This document shows positions 11,266-20,098 of a DNA stretch of 64,000 bases, piece after piece. Origin of the DNA: Ascochyta rabiei (lineage: Eukaryota; Ascomycota; Dothideomycetes; Pleosporales; Didymellaceae). Made by a program: the position numbers and the translations under genes. The notes below the pieces were generated by a model, which saw only the letters and a program-made list of their open reading frames with translations, was not told the origin of the DNA and did not search any database. How positions within the stretch are numbered: the first letter of the stretch is position 1; each line of letters begins with the position of its first letter. Location: the NCBI RefSeq assembly GCF_004011695.2, contig NC_082414.1, forward strand, positions 1,426,001-1,490,000. The letters run 5' to 3'.

Positions 11266-11767
11266 GGCTGCTGATTTCTGAGATGCGAGGTCTGACCGAA
11301 GTTGGATCAAAGGCTTTGCTTGCGTTCTGCAATACTTCCCTGCAGTCTATATCGTCGCACGTGCCGTCTTCGGTCGTCTGGTTTGACACGCGACCGTGCT
11401 GCACAGCGCGTCCACACGACCGGTACCGCTCCTGAGAGTGTTCCCGACAGTAGAGATCGCACCGAGTTACGCTAGCATTGACCGTGTATACCCGCACTTG
11501 GAGCCGGTGCACTTCTCGTTTCGTGGTTGATCAAGTTCTAGCACTGTCCAGGCGCGCTCGCGTCGTAGGCGGCCTGTGGGGAAGGGAGACCATCGCGACC
11601 ACAGTGGAACAAAATTGCGGGAAATCACTTCTCATTCTCTGTAAAACTATCTATACAAAGTTTTAGAGCGAATACTGGGCTTCCAGACGACCTCCCCCTC
11701 ACGACACAGTCCAAGCCAGGTACATCCGTCGACCTTGAAACCGGCGTTTCGCCATCGAATGCTTCGT
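11266..11767. other. Intergenic, aminotransferase / permease
   Basis: 5' region of the aminotransferase pseudogene and 3' region of the permease. No gene recognised. Confidence 0.5.
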
Positions 11768-13678
11768 CTAGGCGTATTCGCTGTCCTTCTTGCGACCTTT
11801 CATACCGCACATGAGCATCTCAAGAATCTCCTGCCAAAAGCCCTTGGCTTCCTCAGCGAACGAAGCCTCGTACGCATCGATGTATGCCTTCTCCCAGACC
11901 AAATCAGCCTCATGCGGCTCAACCATCTTTGTGCGCTTGAGGAGTTTCCAGCCGAAGAACAGCACGGGAGCGATGAAAACCATCATATAGTATGTGAAGA
12001 GGCCAACCACGGTGAAGTTGCCGGGAAGGAAAGTACCATATCCGTAGCAACCAAGAACGAGGATCAAGAAGATCATGCTGATCCATGTGCCGTAGGGCTG
12101 GAAGTATCCGTAGTAAGGCATAGCCTTGCGATCAACGCCCTGGGCTTTGACAGCACGGTAGAAGAAGAGGTATGTGATGCAGATAACGATGTAGTTGATG
12201 ATCTGAGCACCGGTGATGATGTTGGTGAACCAGGTAAGCACCTTTGCCGATCCAGCGTTGACGTTCAGGAAGCCGAGGAAGGGGAAGCAGATGGTGACAA
12301 GCAGGCAATAGAACGGGACACCCTTCTTTGTACACTTCTTCAGGAATTTCGGCGCCTGGCCTTCAAGGGCAAGACCGTACAGCGAACGGGTTCCGTAGTA
12401 AGTGTAAGCGTTTCCGGCGGAGAAGATGGACGTGCACAGAAGGGCGTTGGTCAAGTGGGGAAGACCGCTGACTCCCAGGTTTCTATTCGACAGTTAGTAG
12501 GAGCGGAGTGATGCTGGGGAATATATAAGTACTTCATAGCGATAACATAGGGTGAGGCAGCGGCAGTACCGGCACCACCGGCCGCGCCAGACATGATCTC
12601 CAGGAGAGTCGAATCGTTGTAGGGGATGACGATACCAACGCAAAGCGCACTACCGATGAAGAAGAAAGCAAAACGAGCGTATGTGACCTTATAGGCGTTC
12701 TTGAGGTACGTCCGGGGAAGCTTGACCTCTCCAGAAAGCATGGACAAATACTCAGGACCGACAACGGTGAAGGCAGCGCTCCACAGGCAGCCGAGAAAAC
12801 CCTCGAATCGACCAAGCTCACCGGTGGTATTATACTCGGCAAAAGTACCAGGGTTTTTCCAATAGCGAAAGCCGTAGGCGTCTTTCCTTGGGTTTCCGCC
12901 GACCATAGTGATGAAGGTGAAGGAGAAGACGATCAAGATGAGAAGCACCTTTCCAAGAGCAAGCCAGAACTCAGCCTCTCCGTACGCCTTTACAACGAAC
13001 GCGTTGATGGCACTGTAGGCACAGTAAGCTACTGCTTTGGCACACGCACTCCTATCAAGAAGAGCCAGGAGGCATTCAGGGGGTGGGGTGGGGTGACTTA
13101 CAAGTACAAGACGATACAGACGGCGACAACTGCGGCGACTGGAATGTCGTCGCTCCAGAATTTGAGTACCAGGTTCAACGCGCTGATTTCGAAGGGGATG
13201 AGAATTGCCTTGTAAGAAATGTTAGCGGCAAAGCAACATTGGTACCGTGTGGCACTACCTCGTAAAGGAAAAAGTTCCAGCCAGCCCAAAACCCCATAGC
13301 TGGGTCAACCCAATGGCCTGCCATGCGGATGAAGCCACCAGTGACGGGCATGAAAGACGACATCTCTGCCATGGCGTTGTTGACAAGACCAAGCATACAT
13401 GTGTAGATGGCGTAGGCGAGGAACAGACTTCCGGGTCCGCCTTTGACCAGTCCACTGGCAATTGAGACGAAGGTGGCAGTTCCAATCGAACCGCCAATGG
13501 CGATCAACTGGACCTGACGGTTACCCAAGTGTCTTTGCAGCTGGTCGGCATTGTCGACATGGCCCTGGACGACGCTGTGCTCGGTCTGGATACGGTAGAT
13601 GCCCCCGTCCTTGGCTCGGACATCTGATAAGGCCTTGGCAGACTTCTCGTTGACCTCGTAGGCCTTGCTGTCAGCCAT
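11768..13678 (-). CDS. YAT-family amino-acid permease, probable proline permease
   Basis: Plasma-membrane proton symporter of the APC superfamily, fungal YAT family. Four exons (13259-13678, 13102-13208, 12533-13012, 11768-12482) give 573 residues. The second intron is 89 nt; splicing at cctacag yields LYFAINAFVVKAYGEAEFW, the family's conserved segment. The cytosolic N-terminus leads into LGNRQVQLIAIGGSIGTA, the consensus first membrane helix that binds the amino-acid carboxylate and amino groups. Later hallmarks are VVGPEYLSMLSGE and NALLCTSIFSAGNAYTYYG. About 12 membrane segments are visible. It lies in the imino-acid cluster, where the Aspergillus prn cluster has PrnB, so proline or hydroxyproline is the likely substrate (inference). 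The reading frame is intact. Confidence 0.93.
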
Positions 13679-14379
13679 CCTGTCCGCACGTGACAGCTAT
13701 GTCAAGATACAATGAAGCGTGGCGGAGTGAAATGAAACGGTGAAGGCGATGGGTCCGGGAGGTGGCTCATGGGTGGATGGGCTGCCCTAATAAAAACCAG
13801 GGTGAAGGTCAAGATCACGGTCGCCCTGTAATCCTGCTGTGATGGGATAGTGTTGATATCGCTGGCACAACCAATCAAGGGAATTTGGGCTACGAAGCGT
13901 GGACCCTGCGAATCTCGCCCATACCACCGGCCTGGGTTAGGTGTCTCTGGGTGTCTGTCACGTCTAGAGGACTTTGGGGATAGCCGAGCGTGGCGAGTGG
14001 GCCAGACACAGGGATCTTTCTGGGGTAAGCACTCGATTCGCGTCTCCACATGCAGACCAACGTAGGAGTCAGCCAAGGGTCTGCCATGGACATGCCAAGG
14101 GTCAGCCAGCACTCTCGTGCCACGCCACGGAACCGTCACTGTCGCTCTCATACATCTTCGGTTCTCGTGCCGGATCCTATCTGAGTCTAGCCTCCCACGT
14201 GTAAATAAGCCACAGCATTTTGACTGCGCCCAGGCTTGAGGTTGCGATCACTCGGTATCCGCGCGGAAATGCAATAAGGTATCAAAGCTGCCAAGATGGT
14301 GGAAGCGCGAAGGTAAAGGAATGCAATTGCTGAACTGATGATTATCTATGACCCACCCAGACTCGACAACATCGTGCTA
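13679..14379. other. Permease promoter region
   Basis: Upstream region of the permease and 3' side of the aldolase pseudogene. It contains a short direct repeat of gccaagggtc (about 14076 and 14094) spaced roughly two helical turns apart, which could be a regulator site. No gene recognised. Confidence 0.4.
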
Positions 14380-15504
14380 TCATATCCTTGGAGAGATAGG
14401 CCTGTTGATCAGAGGCAGGCTCTGTTCAATCCTCCCAACCTCTGCTGTCTTCGACTTGACCATGTCTCGGACGGCAGTGGCTGGCGCAACGTAGGGCCTA
14501 TGCGGTGCCATCTTGGCGGGTGCGTCCTGAATACCGGCATAGGCAGCGCTGTGTATCGCCGCAGCGTACTTTGTAGGCGCAATGCCGCCCTTGATAGCGT
14601 GCTCGGCCAGTGCAGTCTTCTGGTGCAGGGCCAGAGCCTCTGCGTGCTTGCTCTGGTGATAGAGCTCGTTGATGCGAACGATGCATCGAGGAGCAACATT
14701 GGCAAAAGCAGCGATGCAGCCAGACGAGCCTGAGCTCAGACCACCGACGATGAAGTCTGCCTGGCCTCCAAAGACGGCGAACTTCTCTTTGGGCTGTGCA
14801 GCTGCGAGGCGCGTGGTTTTGGCTACGGAGCCGCACGTCAGCTTCACGCCCACGGCGTTGCTGTGGCGCTTGGCCATGGCTTCGATGAAGTCTGAAGAAA
14901 GATCGACGCCATTGCACACGCCGGGGAAGTTGTAGATGACGATAGGCAACTCGCTGCGAGCCGCAGCCTGGCCGTAGAAGCTGTCCAGAACCTGAGGTGT
15001 GGTAGCGCCACCTTTGAGACCAGGCTAGTCGCTGCTTCTTTGCAACTCAGATAATTGGTTGCTACATACCAAAGTAACAGCAAGCCAGAACGAGGACGGA
15101 GTCGGCTGCAGCCGTAGCGGCGTCAGATATGAACTCCAGCGTCTGTGCGGTGCTGTGCAACCCCACACCCGCCATGATGGGAAACGAAGGCCTACGGCTC
15201 GCCGCGCGGTCGCGGTCAACGCTTTGTGCTCCTCCCGCGTAAGCAGCATAGCCTCTGCACTTGTACCCAGAACCACAAGGCCTGCGAGCCCTGTGGTAGA
15301 GAGGTAGTGGAAGTAGCGTGCCTGGTTCTCAAAATCGACTTTGTCTGTCTTTGGGTCGAAGAGAGTAACGGCAGGGCACCAGACACCAGCCGGAAGAACT
15401 GGAGAATGAACCCAGAGGGATATGGACGGGTATAGCGATGCTACTTGCAGTCTACTTGAGCCTCTTCGCGCAGTATTTATTGTACTCTCATAAGCCTCTC
15501 GCAT
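14380..15504 (-). pseudogene. DapA-family aldolase (4-hydroxy-2-oxoglutarate aldolase type), frameshifted
   Basis: Schiff-base class I aldolase of the dihydrodipicolinate synthase family; in this setting a candidate for splitting 4-hydroxy-2-oxoglutarate into pyruvate and glyoxylate. Two exons (15070-15504, 14380-15011) with a 58-nt intron. N-terminal homology LPAGVWCPAVTLFDP through LTATARRAVG is in one frame. From FPIMAGVGLHSTAQTLEF onward it is in another, so one base is missing near 15190-15200. Exon lengths sum to 1067 nt; adding one base gives 356 whole codons. The catalytic residues still exist as sequence: Tyr in IVIYNFPGV and Lys in AVGVKLTCG. No intron explains the shift. The in-frame ATG at 15504 is the best start but the N-terminus is uncertain. 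A sequencing error cannot be excluded for a single base. Confidence 0.82.
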
Positions 15505-15788
15505 TGCTGGCCGTTGCTGCTTCGACTCAACCTTTGGTATACTCGGGCTGGCACCCGAATGAGACCTTTGACGATATCGGCAATCCAAACAACGCTTTCA
15601 GCAAACGTAACCTGTGTCTATCACGCGGCAATCAACGGCTAAGCCAGAGTTCGTGAACGGGATGCGAACCGGTCCTTTATGGAGCTTCTCCACCAGACCC
15701 CTCATTGTGCATACTCAAAAGGCAGAGGCCCAGCATTGAGAGACCGAGCAGCCTCAAACCTTCGAGTCCTCTCACAAAAGTCCTCAAT
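15505..15788. promoter_or_regulatory. Divergent promoter, aldolase / P5C dehydrogenase
   Basis: A 284-bp gap between two divergently transcribed cluster genes, so a shared control region. One CCGG lies at about 15671. Confidence 0.45.
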
Positions 15789-17615
15789 ATGTCGAGCATT
15801 CGCACCATCACATCTCTCCGTACCACACGGCGGCCCTTGATCAAGGCGCCTCGCCTTGCTTGCCTCCAGGCTCGCACCAACGTCACAGTACCCTTCAGGT
15901 TACCTGCTGCACGCAACGAGCCCAACCCTACTTACAAGGAAGGCTCAGAAGAGCGCACCGAGCTTGTCAAGGTGCTCAAGAGACTCAGATCTCAGCTTCC
16001 TCTCAAGTCTGAAATCTTCCTCAACGGCACATCTCAGCCCGCTGCTGAATCTTGGGATCAGCCCATCCCCGCAGAGAAGGACACCGTCTTCACAAACTAC
16101 CCTCTCATCTCCAAGGAGCAGGCCTCAGATGCCATCACATCAGCTCTGGAGGCCAAGAAGATATGGGAGAAAACTCTCTTTGTCGACCGTGCTTCCATTT
16201 TCCTAAAGGCTGCGGAGCTTGTTGCGGGGAAATACCGTTATGAGCTCATTGCTGCAACCATGCTCGGCCAGGGCAAGAACATCTGGCAGGGCGAAGTGGA
16301 CGCCGCTGCTGAGCTGGCTGACTTCTTCCGTCTCAACTGCAACTATGCTGCTGAGATTTTGTCTCGCCAGCCCGATCGTGGTTCGGACGGCATGTGGTCC
16401 CGCATGGACTACCGCCCGGTTGAGGGTTTCGTCTACGCTGTTTCTCCCTTCAACTTCACAGCCATCGGCGGTAACCTAATTGCTGGGCCTGCTCTGATGG
16501 GTAACGTCGTTCTCTGGAAGCCATCTCCATCCAACATCTACGCTTCCACCCTTGTCTACAAGATCTTACTGGAGGCTGGTCTCCCCAAGGACGTCATCCA
16601 GTTCATTCCTGGTGACCCAGAGGTCATCAACGATGTCGTTTTCGCCCACCGCGACTTTGCTGGTATCAACTTTGTTGGTTCCTCGGATGTTTTCCGCTCG
16701 CTCTGTGCTCGCATTGGTGAGGGAATTGGCAAAGGCACGTACCGCGAGTTCCCACGCATGGTCGGTGAGACCAGCGGTAAGAACTTTACTCTCATCCACC
16801 CAACTGGCGATATTCCTTCTGCCGTAAAGCACACGATCCGCGGCTCTTTCGAGTACCAGGGACAGAAGTGCTCTGCCACCTCCCGTCTCTACCTCCCCGA
16901 GTCCCGTTCCAAGGAATTCCTCGACGCTTTCGTCAAGGATGTCAACGAGATCACCATCGGTAACCCCGACAAGGATCTCTCTGCATTCATGGGCCCTGTC
17001 ATCCACGACCGCTCTTTCAACAAGATCAAGAAGATCATTGACGAATCCAATGCCGATCCCTCGCTCAAGTGCATTGCTGGTGGAACCTACGACGACTCCA
17101 AGGGCTACTTTGTCAAGCCTACAGTCTATCTTTCCGACTCCCCTGACCACAAGCTTTTCAACTACGAGATCTTTGGTCCTGTCCTTGCTATCCACGTCTA
17201 CAAGGACGCTGACTGGAAGGACATCCTCCAGAAGGTTGACCAGGCCGGTGGCGGCTTCGCCCTGACAGGCTCCGTTTTCGCCAACGACCGCTCTGCTATC
17301 CGCGAAGCCGAGGACACTCTCCGCTACTCCGCCGGCAATTTCTACATCAGTAAGCCTCTCCCATCCACTCTCACATGTAACAAATCGCTGACCAAAATCC
17401 CAGACTGCAAGACAACAGCCGCCCTTATCGGGCAGCAATCTTTCGGCGGCTCCCGCGCCTCAGGCACAAACGACAAAGCCGGCTCCTCCAATCCTGTCCT
17501 CCGCTTCACCTCCCCTCGCCTTATCAAGGAGGAGTTCTTCCCCCAGACCGAGTTCTTGTATCCCAGCAACAAGCCGGCCGAGAACCGCGAGGACGTCAAG
17601 GGCGCCCAGCACTAA
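15789..17615 (+). CDS. 1-Pyrroline-5-carboxylate dehydrogenase, mitochondrial (ALDH4 family)
   Basis: NAD-dependent oxidation of glutamate semialdehyde (from P5C) to glutamate, and of the 4-hydroxy analogue to 4-hydroxyglutamate. Two exons (15789-17349, 17404-17615) with a 54-nt intron give 590 residues. The chosen ATG begins MSSIRTITSLRTTRRPLIK, an Arg/Ser/Thr-rich mitochondrial presequence; an upstream in-frame ATG at 15705 is possible. Motifs are VSPFNFTAIGGNL (NAD-site strand), the general-base Glu in MVGETSGKNF, the catalytic Cys in EYQGQKCSATSR and EIFGPVLAIHVY. It ends SYKGAQH-like with no obvious sorting tail (observed ending VKGAQH). The frame is intact. It closes the cluster, corresponding by family to prnC/PUT2. 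Confidence 0.95.
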   Translation: MSSIRTITSLRTTRRPLIKAPRLACLQARTNVTVPFRLPAARNEPNPTYKEGSEERTELVKVLKRLRSQLPLKSEIFLNGTSQPAAESWDQPIPAEKDTVFTNYPLISKEQASDAITSALEAKKIWEKTLFVDRASIFLKAAELVAGKYRYELIAATMLGQGKNIWQGEVDAAAELADFFRLNCNYAAEILSRQPDRGSDGMWSRMDYRPVEGFVYAVSPFNFTAIGGNLIAGPALMGNVVLWKPSPSNIYASTLVYKILLEAGLPKDVIQFIPGDPEVINDVVFAHRDFAGINFVGSSDVFRSLCARIGEGIGKGTYREFPRMVGETSGKNFTLIHPTGDIPSAVKHTIRGSFEYQGQKCSATSRLYLPESRSKEFLDAFVKDVNEITIGNPDKDLSAFMGPVIHDRSFNKIKKIIDESNADPSLKCIAGGTYDDSKGYFVKPTVYLSDSPDHKLFNYEIFGPVLAIHVYKDADWKDILQKVDQAGGGFALTGSVFANDRSAIREAEDTLRYSAGNFYISKPLPSTLTCNKSLTKIPDCKTTAALIGQQSFGGSRASGTNDKAGSSNPVLRFTSPRLIKEEFFPQTEFLYPSNKPAENREDVKGAQH

Positions 17616-18489
17616 ATGTTTCATGTCCATCTGACGGACGATTTTCACGAGTTCGAGCTGGATTTGCGCCGCAGCACGTAACGCTCGATGGCCTTTGTGT
17701 TGCAGTGTTAGAAGCAAGAACGAAGCAATGAACGACACGGCATCGCGGGGAGCAAAAAGGAACTTCTTTGTTATGCAGCTTTTCTGCATGTGTTCAGGAG
17801 TTGGAACGAGTACGATTAGAGAAGGTCATGTTAGCATTTCTCCCGGTGGTTTGTAATCCAACCATAATGATTCTCCACTCAACCGCATCGTGCAAATCCA
17901 ATGTGTCTGGTCTGGTGAGACGTCTGGACTTGTTTCACATTGCTGCGCAATGCCTCCAATCGAACTGCATGGCACAGCTGTGTGACCTTGATGCTACCTC
18001 TACCTCTACCTCTACCTCTACCTCTACCTCTACCTCTACCTCTACATCTACTTCTCCCTGCCTGGCCACCTTATCAAGCGCTGGATGTATCTCTAGCTAA
18101 GCTGCATTACTCAAGGCTGTAGTGGAGGCGATGAGAGGGTAAGAGGGTCTACATCAAGCGCTGGAAGTAGAGGGGTATCGTCTAGGTAGCAGGAACAGCA
18201 GAGGTAAATCCAATGACCAGATAGAAGCATCCATGTCCAGCCTCGTTGTTTACCGAAGACGTCCAGTGTCCCAGGAACCGAAAAAGAACCTGTTCGGCGC
18301 CGTAGATGTCTACAGTGTGTCTAAAGAGGAAAGAGCAGACGTGTTGGCAGGAACTGGCTTTTGTTGCTTCAATGCAAACTCTGATGGCGATAGCAGCTAG
18401 GTAGATCTCCGCTTTGTCGTAACCTCAACCTACTTCTCTAGAGCTGTCGACATATTCAATTCTACCCGAAGATAGATGTACACGCATCC
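17616..18489. other. Intergenic between convergent genes
   Basis: 3' ends of P5CDH and the SMP-30-like gene. Apart from a CTACCT microsatellite I see no feature. Confidence 0.5.
17994..18044. repeat. (CTACCT)n microsatellite
   Basis: About 8.5 perfect head-to-tail copies of a 6-nt unit, followed by degenerate copies to about 18055. Confidence 0.95.
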
Positions 18490-19449
18490 TCACTCCAGCT
18501 TCAGCGCAAGGACCATTCCGCCGCTCTCGACACTGCCATCAGCGCTGAATCCACCCATGGAGCTCAAATAGGCAGTCGTCGTATCCCTGTGCGCACTCCC
18601 AATCGCCACAGCAGTGACGCCCGCGACTTTCGCGAGGACCTGTATGTTTCCATCTGTGCCCACCTTGACCAGTTCGTTGCCCATGGGCCGTGCCTGGATC
18701 ACGGTTCCATCGTTCAGAACGGCAAAGTCGTCAGGCACGGAGATTGCCTCGCCCTGTGCCAGGATCTCTACGTCCCCGATGGCTGTTCCATTGGACGATG
18801 TGCGGATCCTGTTCAGCGAGTTTCGCACTGTGTTGGTGTAGTACACGTGCCCGCTGTGGACTTTGATGCCGTTGACGCCAAAGGGAAGACCAGGTGCCGA
18901 GGCGTTACTCGCTGTGCTCTCGTCTCCGAGCCAGATAGCCGTCTCGCCCGTCCGAACATCGAGCGACGCAATGTTGCCTGCCAATGAGTCCGCGAGAAGC
19001 AGAGTGCGGTGGTCGAGTGCAGCGAGACCGTTGATCATGTTCAGGTTCGGTGTGTCGGCTAGCTTCTGCACTTTTGCTGCTTCGTGCTTGTGCTTCAGGT
19101 CGATCGACCACACGCCGAAGGAGCCGAGGACTGGGACGTTGGCTGGCGTGACGTTTCCGACAGCAACGGCGAATACGTTGTCTGAGAGCTCAGTGATGCC
19201 AAGGATAGCGTTTACGGCTGGGATGCTTGCAACGAGGGTGTCGGATGAGGGTGTGATCGATGGGTTGACCATGTGGACCTCTGGTTTACCGAGGATACTG
19301 ACGAGAACCGATCCGTTGTGCATAGCTGCAATGTTCTCGAGCCATGTTGGGTTGGGGAATTGGTGGATGGTACGAACATTGGAGGCGTGGGTCGAGACAA
19401 ATAATAAGGACGTCATCGTGGCGAGGAAAGTGGTGAGGAGAGCGTTCAT
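18490..19449 (-). CDS. Secreted SMP-30/gluconolactonase-like beta-propeller protein
   Basis: Single exon of 319 residues starting at the ATG at 19449. A signal peptide is visible (MNALLTTFLATMTSLLFVSTHA). The mature protein has repeated beta-blade segments such as NPTWLENIAAMHNGSVLVS, NMINGLAALDHRTLLLADS, FGVNGIKVHSGHVYYTNT, VPDDFAVLNDGTVI and VTAVAIGSAHRDTTTAYLSS. This is the pattern of fungal SMP-30/gluconolactonase/LRE-like six-bladed propellers. Potential N-glycosylation sites include NGS and NGT. Relatives hydrolyse lactones or have no known activity, so no substrate is claimed. It is convergent with P5CDH; nothing ties it to the imino-acid cluster except adjacency. Confidence 0.8.
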   Translation of the reverse strand: MNALLTTFLATMTSLLFVSTHASNVRTIHQFPNPTWLENIAAMHNGSVLVSILGKPEVHMVNPSITPSSDTLVASIPAVNAILGITELSDNVFAVAVGNVTPANVPVLGSFGVWSIDLKHKHEAAKVQKLADTPNLNMINGLAALDHRTLLLADSLAGNIASLDVRTGETAIWLGDESTASNASAPGLPFGVNGIKVHSGHVYYTNTVRNSLNRIRTSSNGTAIGDVEILAQGEAISVPDDFAVLNDGTVIQARPMGNELVKVGTDGNIQVLAKVAGVTAVAIGSAHRDTTTAYLSSMGGFSADGSVESGGMVLALKLE

Positions 19450-20098
19450 GTTCACGAATTGAGGGACTGGCTGCTGTGGTTGAGGATATCGTTGATGAGG
19501 GAGTTGTCGTAGGATAGGAAGTAGAGTTTCGATGATGCTATGTCGATACTGATAGCTTTAGAAGCGAGGGTCGGTATCCTCTTTGTACTCATCGTAGCAG
19601 CGGTATGTGCAAGCAAGTACATACCAAGGCCCGACGTCGCCTTCATCCGCTGAGCAATCCATTGCCATACACAGCTAAGCTTTTGCTTGTCAGCTTACAC
19701 GAAAGCTCGAAGAGTATTAGCTTACAGCCTGAACTGTCACCTCAAATCTGTTGTCACGGTAGAACAGAAAAACATATTAGTAAAGCTACGGAGATTAGCA
19801 CTCGATGCAGCTCGAAAGGACGTTTTACTCCCTCGATCGTCCGTCTCTCGTTGTCTCGTTGTCTCGGCGTCTCGCTTAGCGTGAAAAGACTTGGGCCAAC
19901 CGTTGTGCACGATGGTGAAATGCATGGAGCATGGCTGACTAGCGTAGGAGGCCTAAGTAGCCTATGCGTGCGATTTGGTACATTCTACTCCTACAACTGA
20001 TTTCTAACAATGCAAGAACGCCGGTTCCGCGACGCGATGTCGCATGCAGCAAATGGTAAGGTGCAGGACTTTGTACATGGAAACAGGAAAGATATTGC
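19450..20098. other. Intergenic
   Basis: Promoter side of the propeller gene and 3' side of the phosphate transporter. No gene recognised. Confidence 0.5.

Noticed and set aside
16566..17438. A 290-codon ORF on the minus strand
   Set aside because: It lies fully inside the P5CDH coding region and is acidic low-complexity sequence typical of the antisense of a GC-rich gene.
131..17615. Secondary-metabolite cluster
   Set aside because: No polyketide synthase, peptide synthetase, terpene cyclase or tailoring set; all genes fit primary imino-acid catabolism.
17994..18044. CRISPR-like array (also 27755-27802 and 49185-49238)
   Set aside because: These are 6-nt head-to-tail microsatellites without spacers in a eukaryotic genome.
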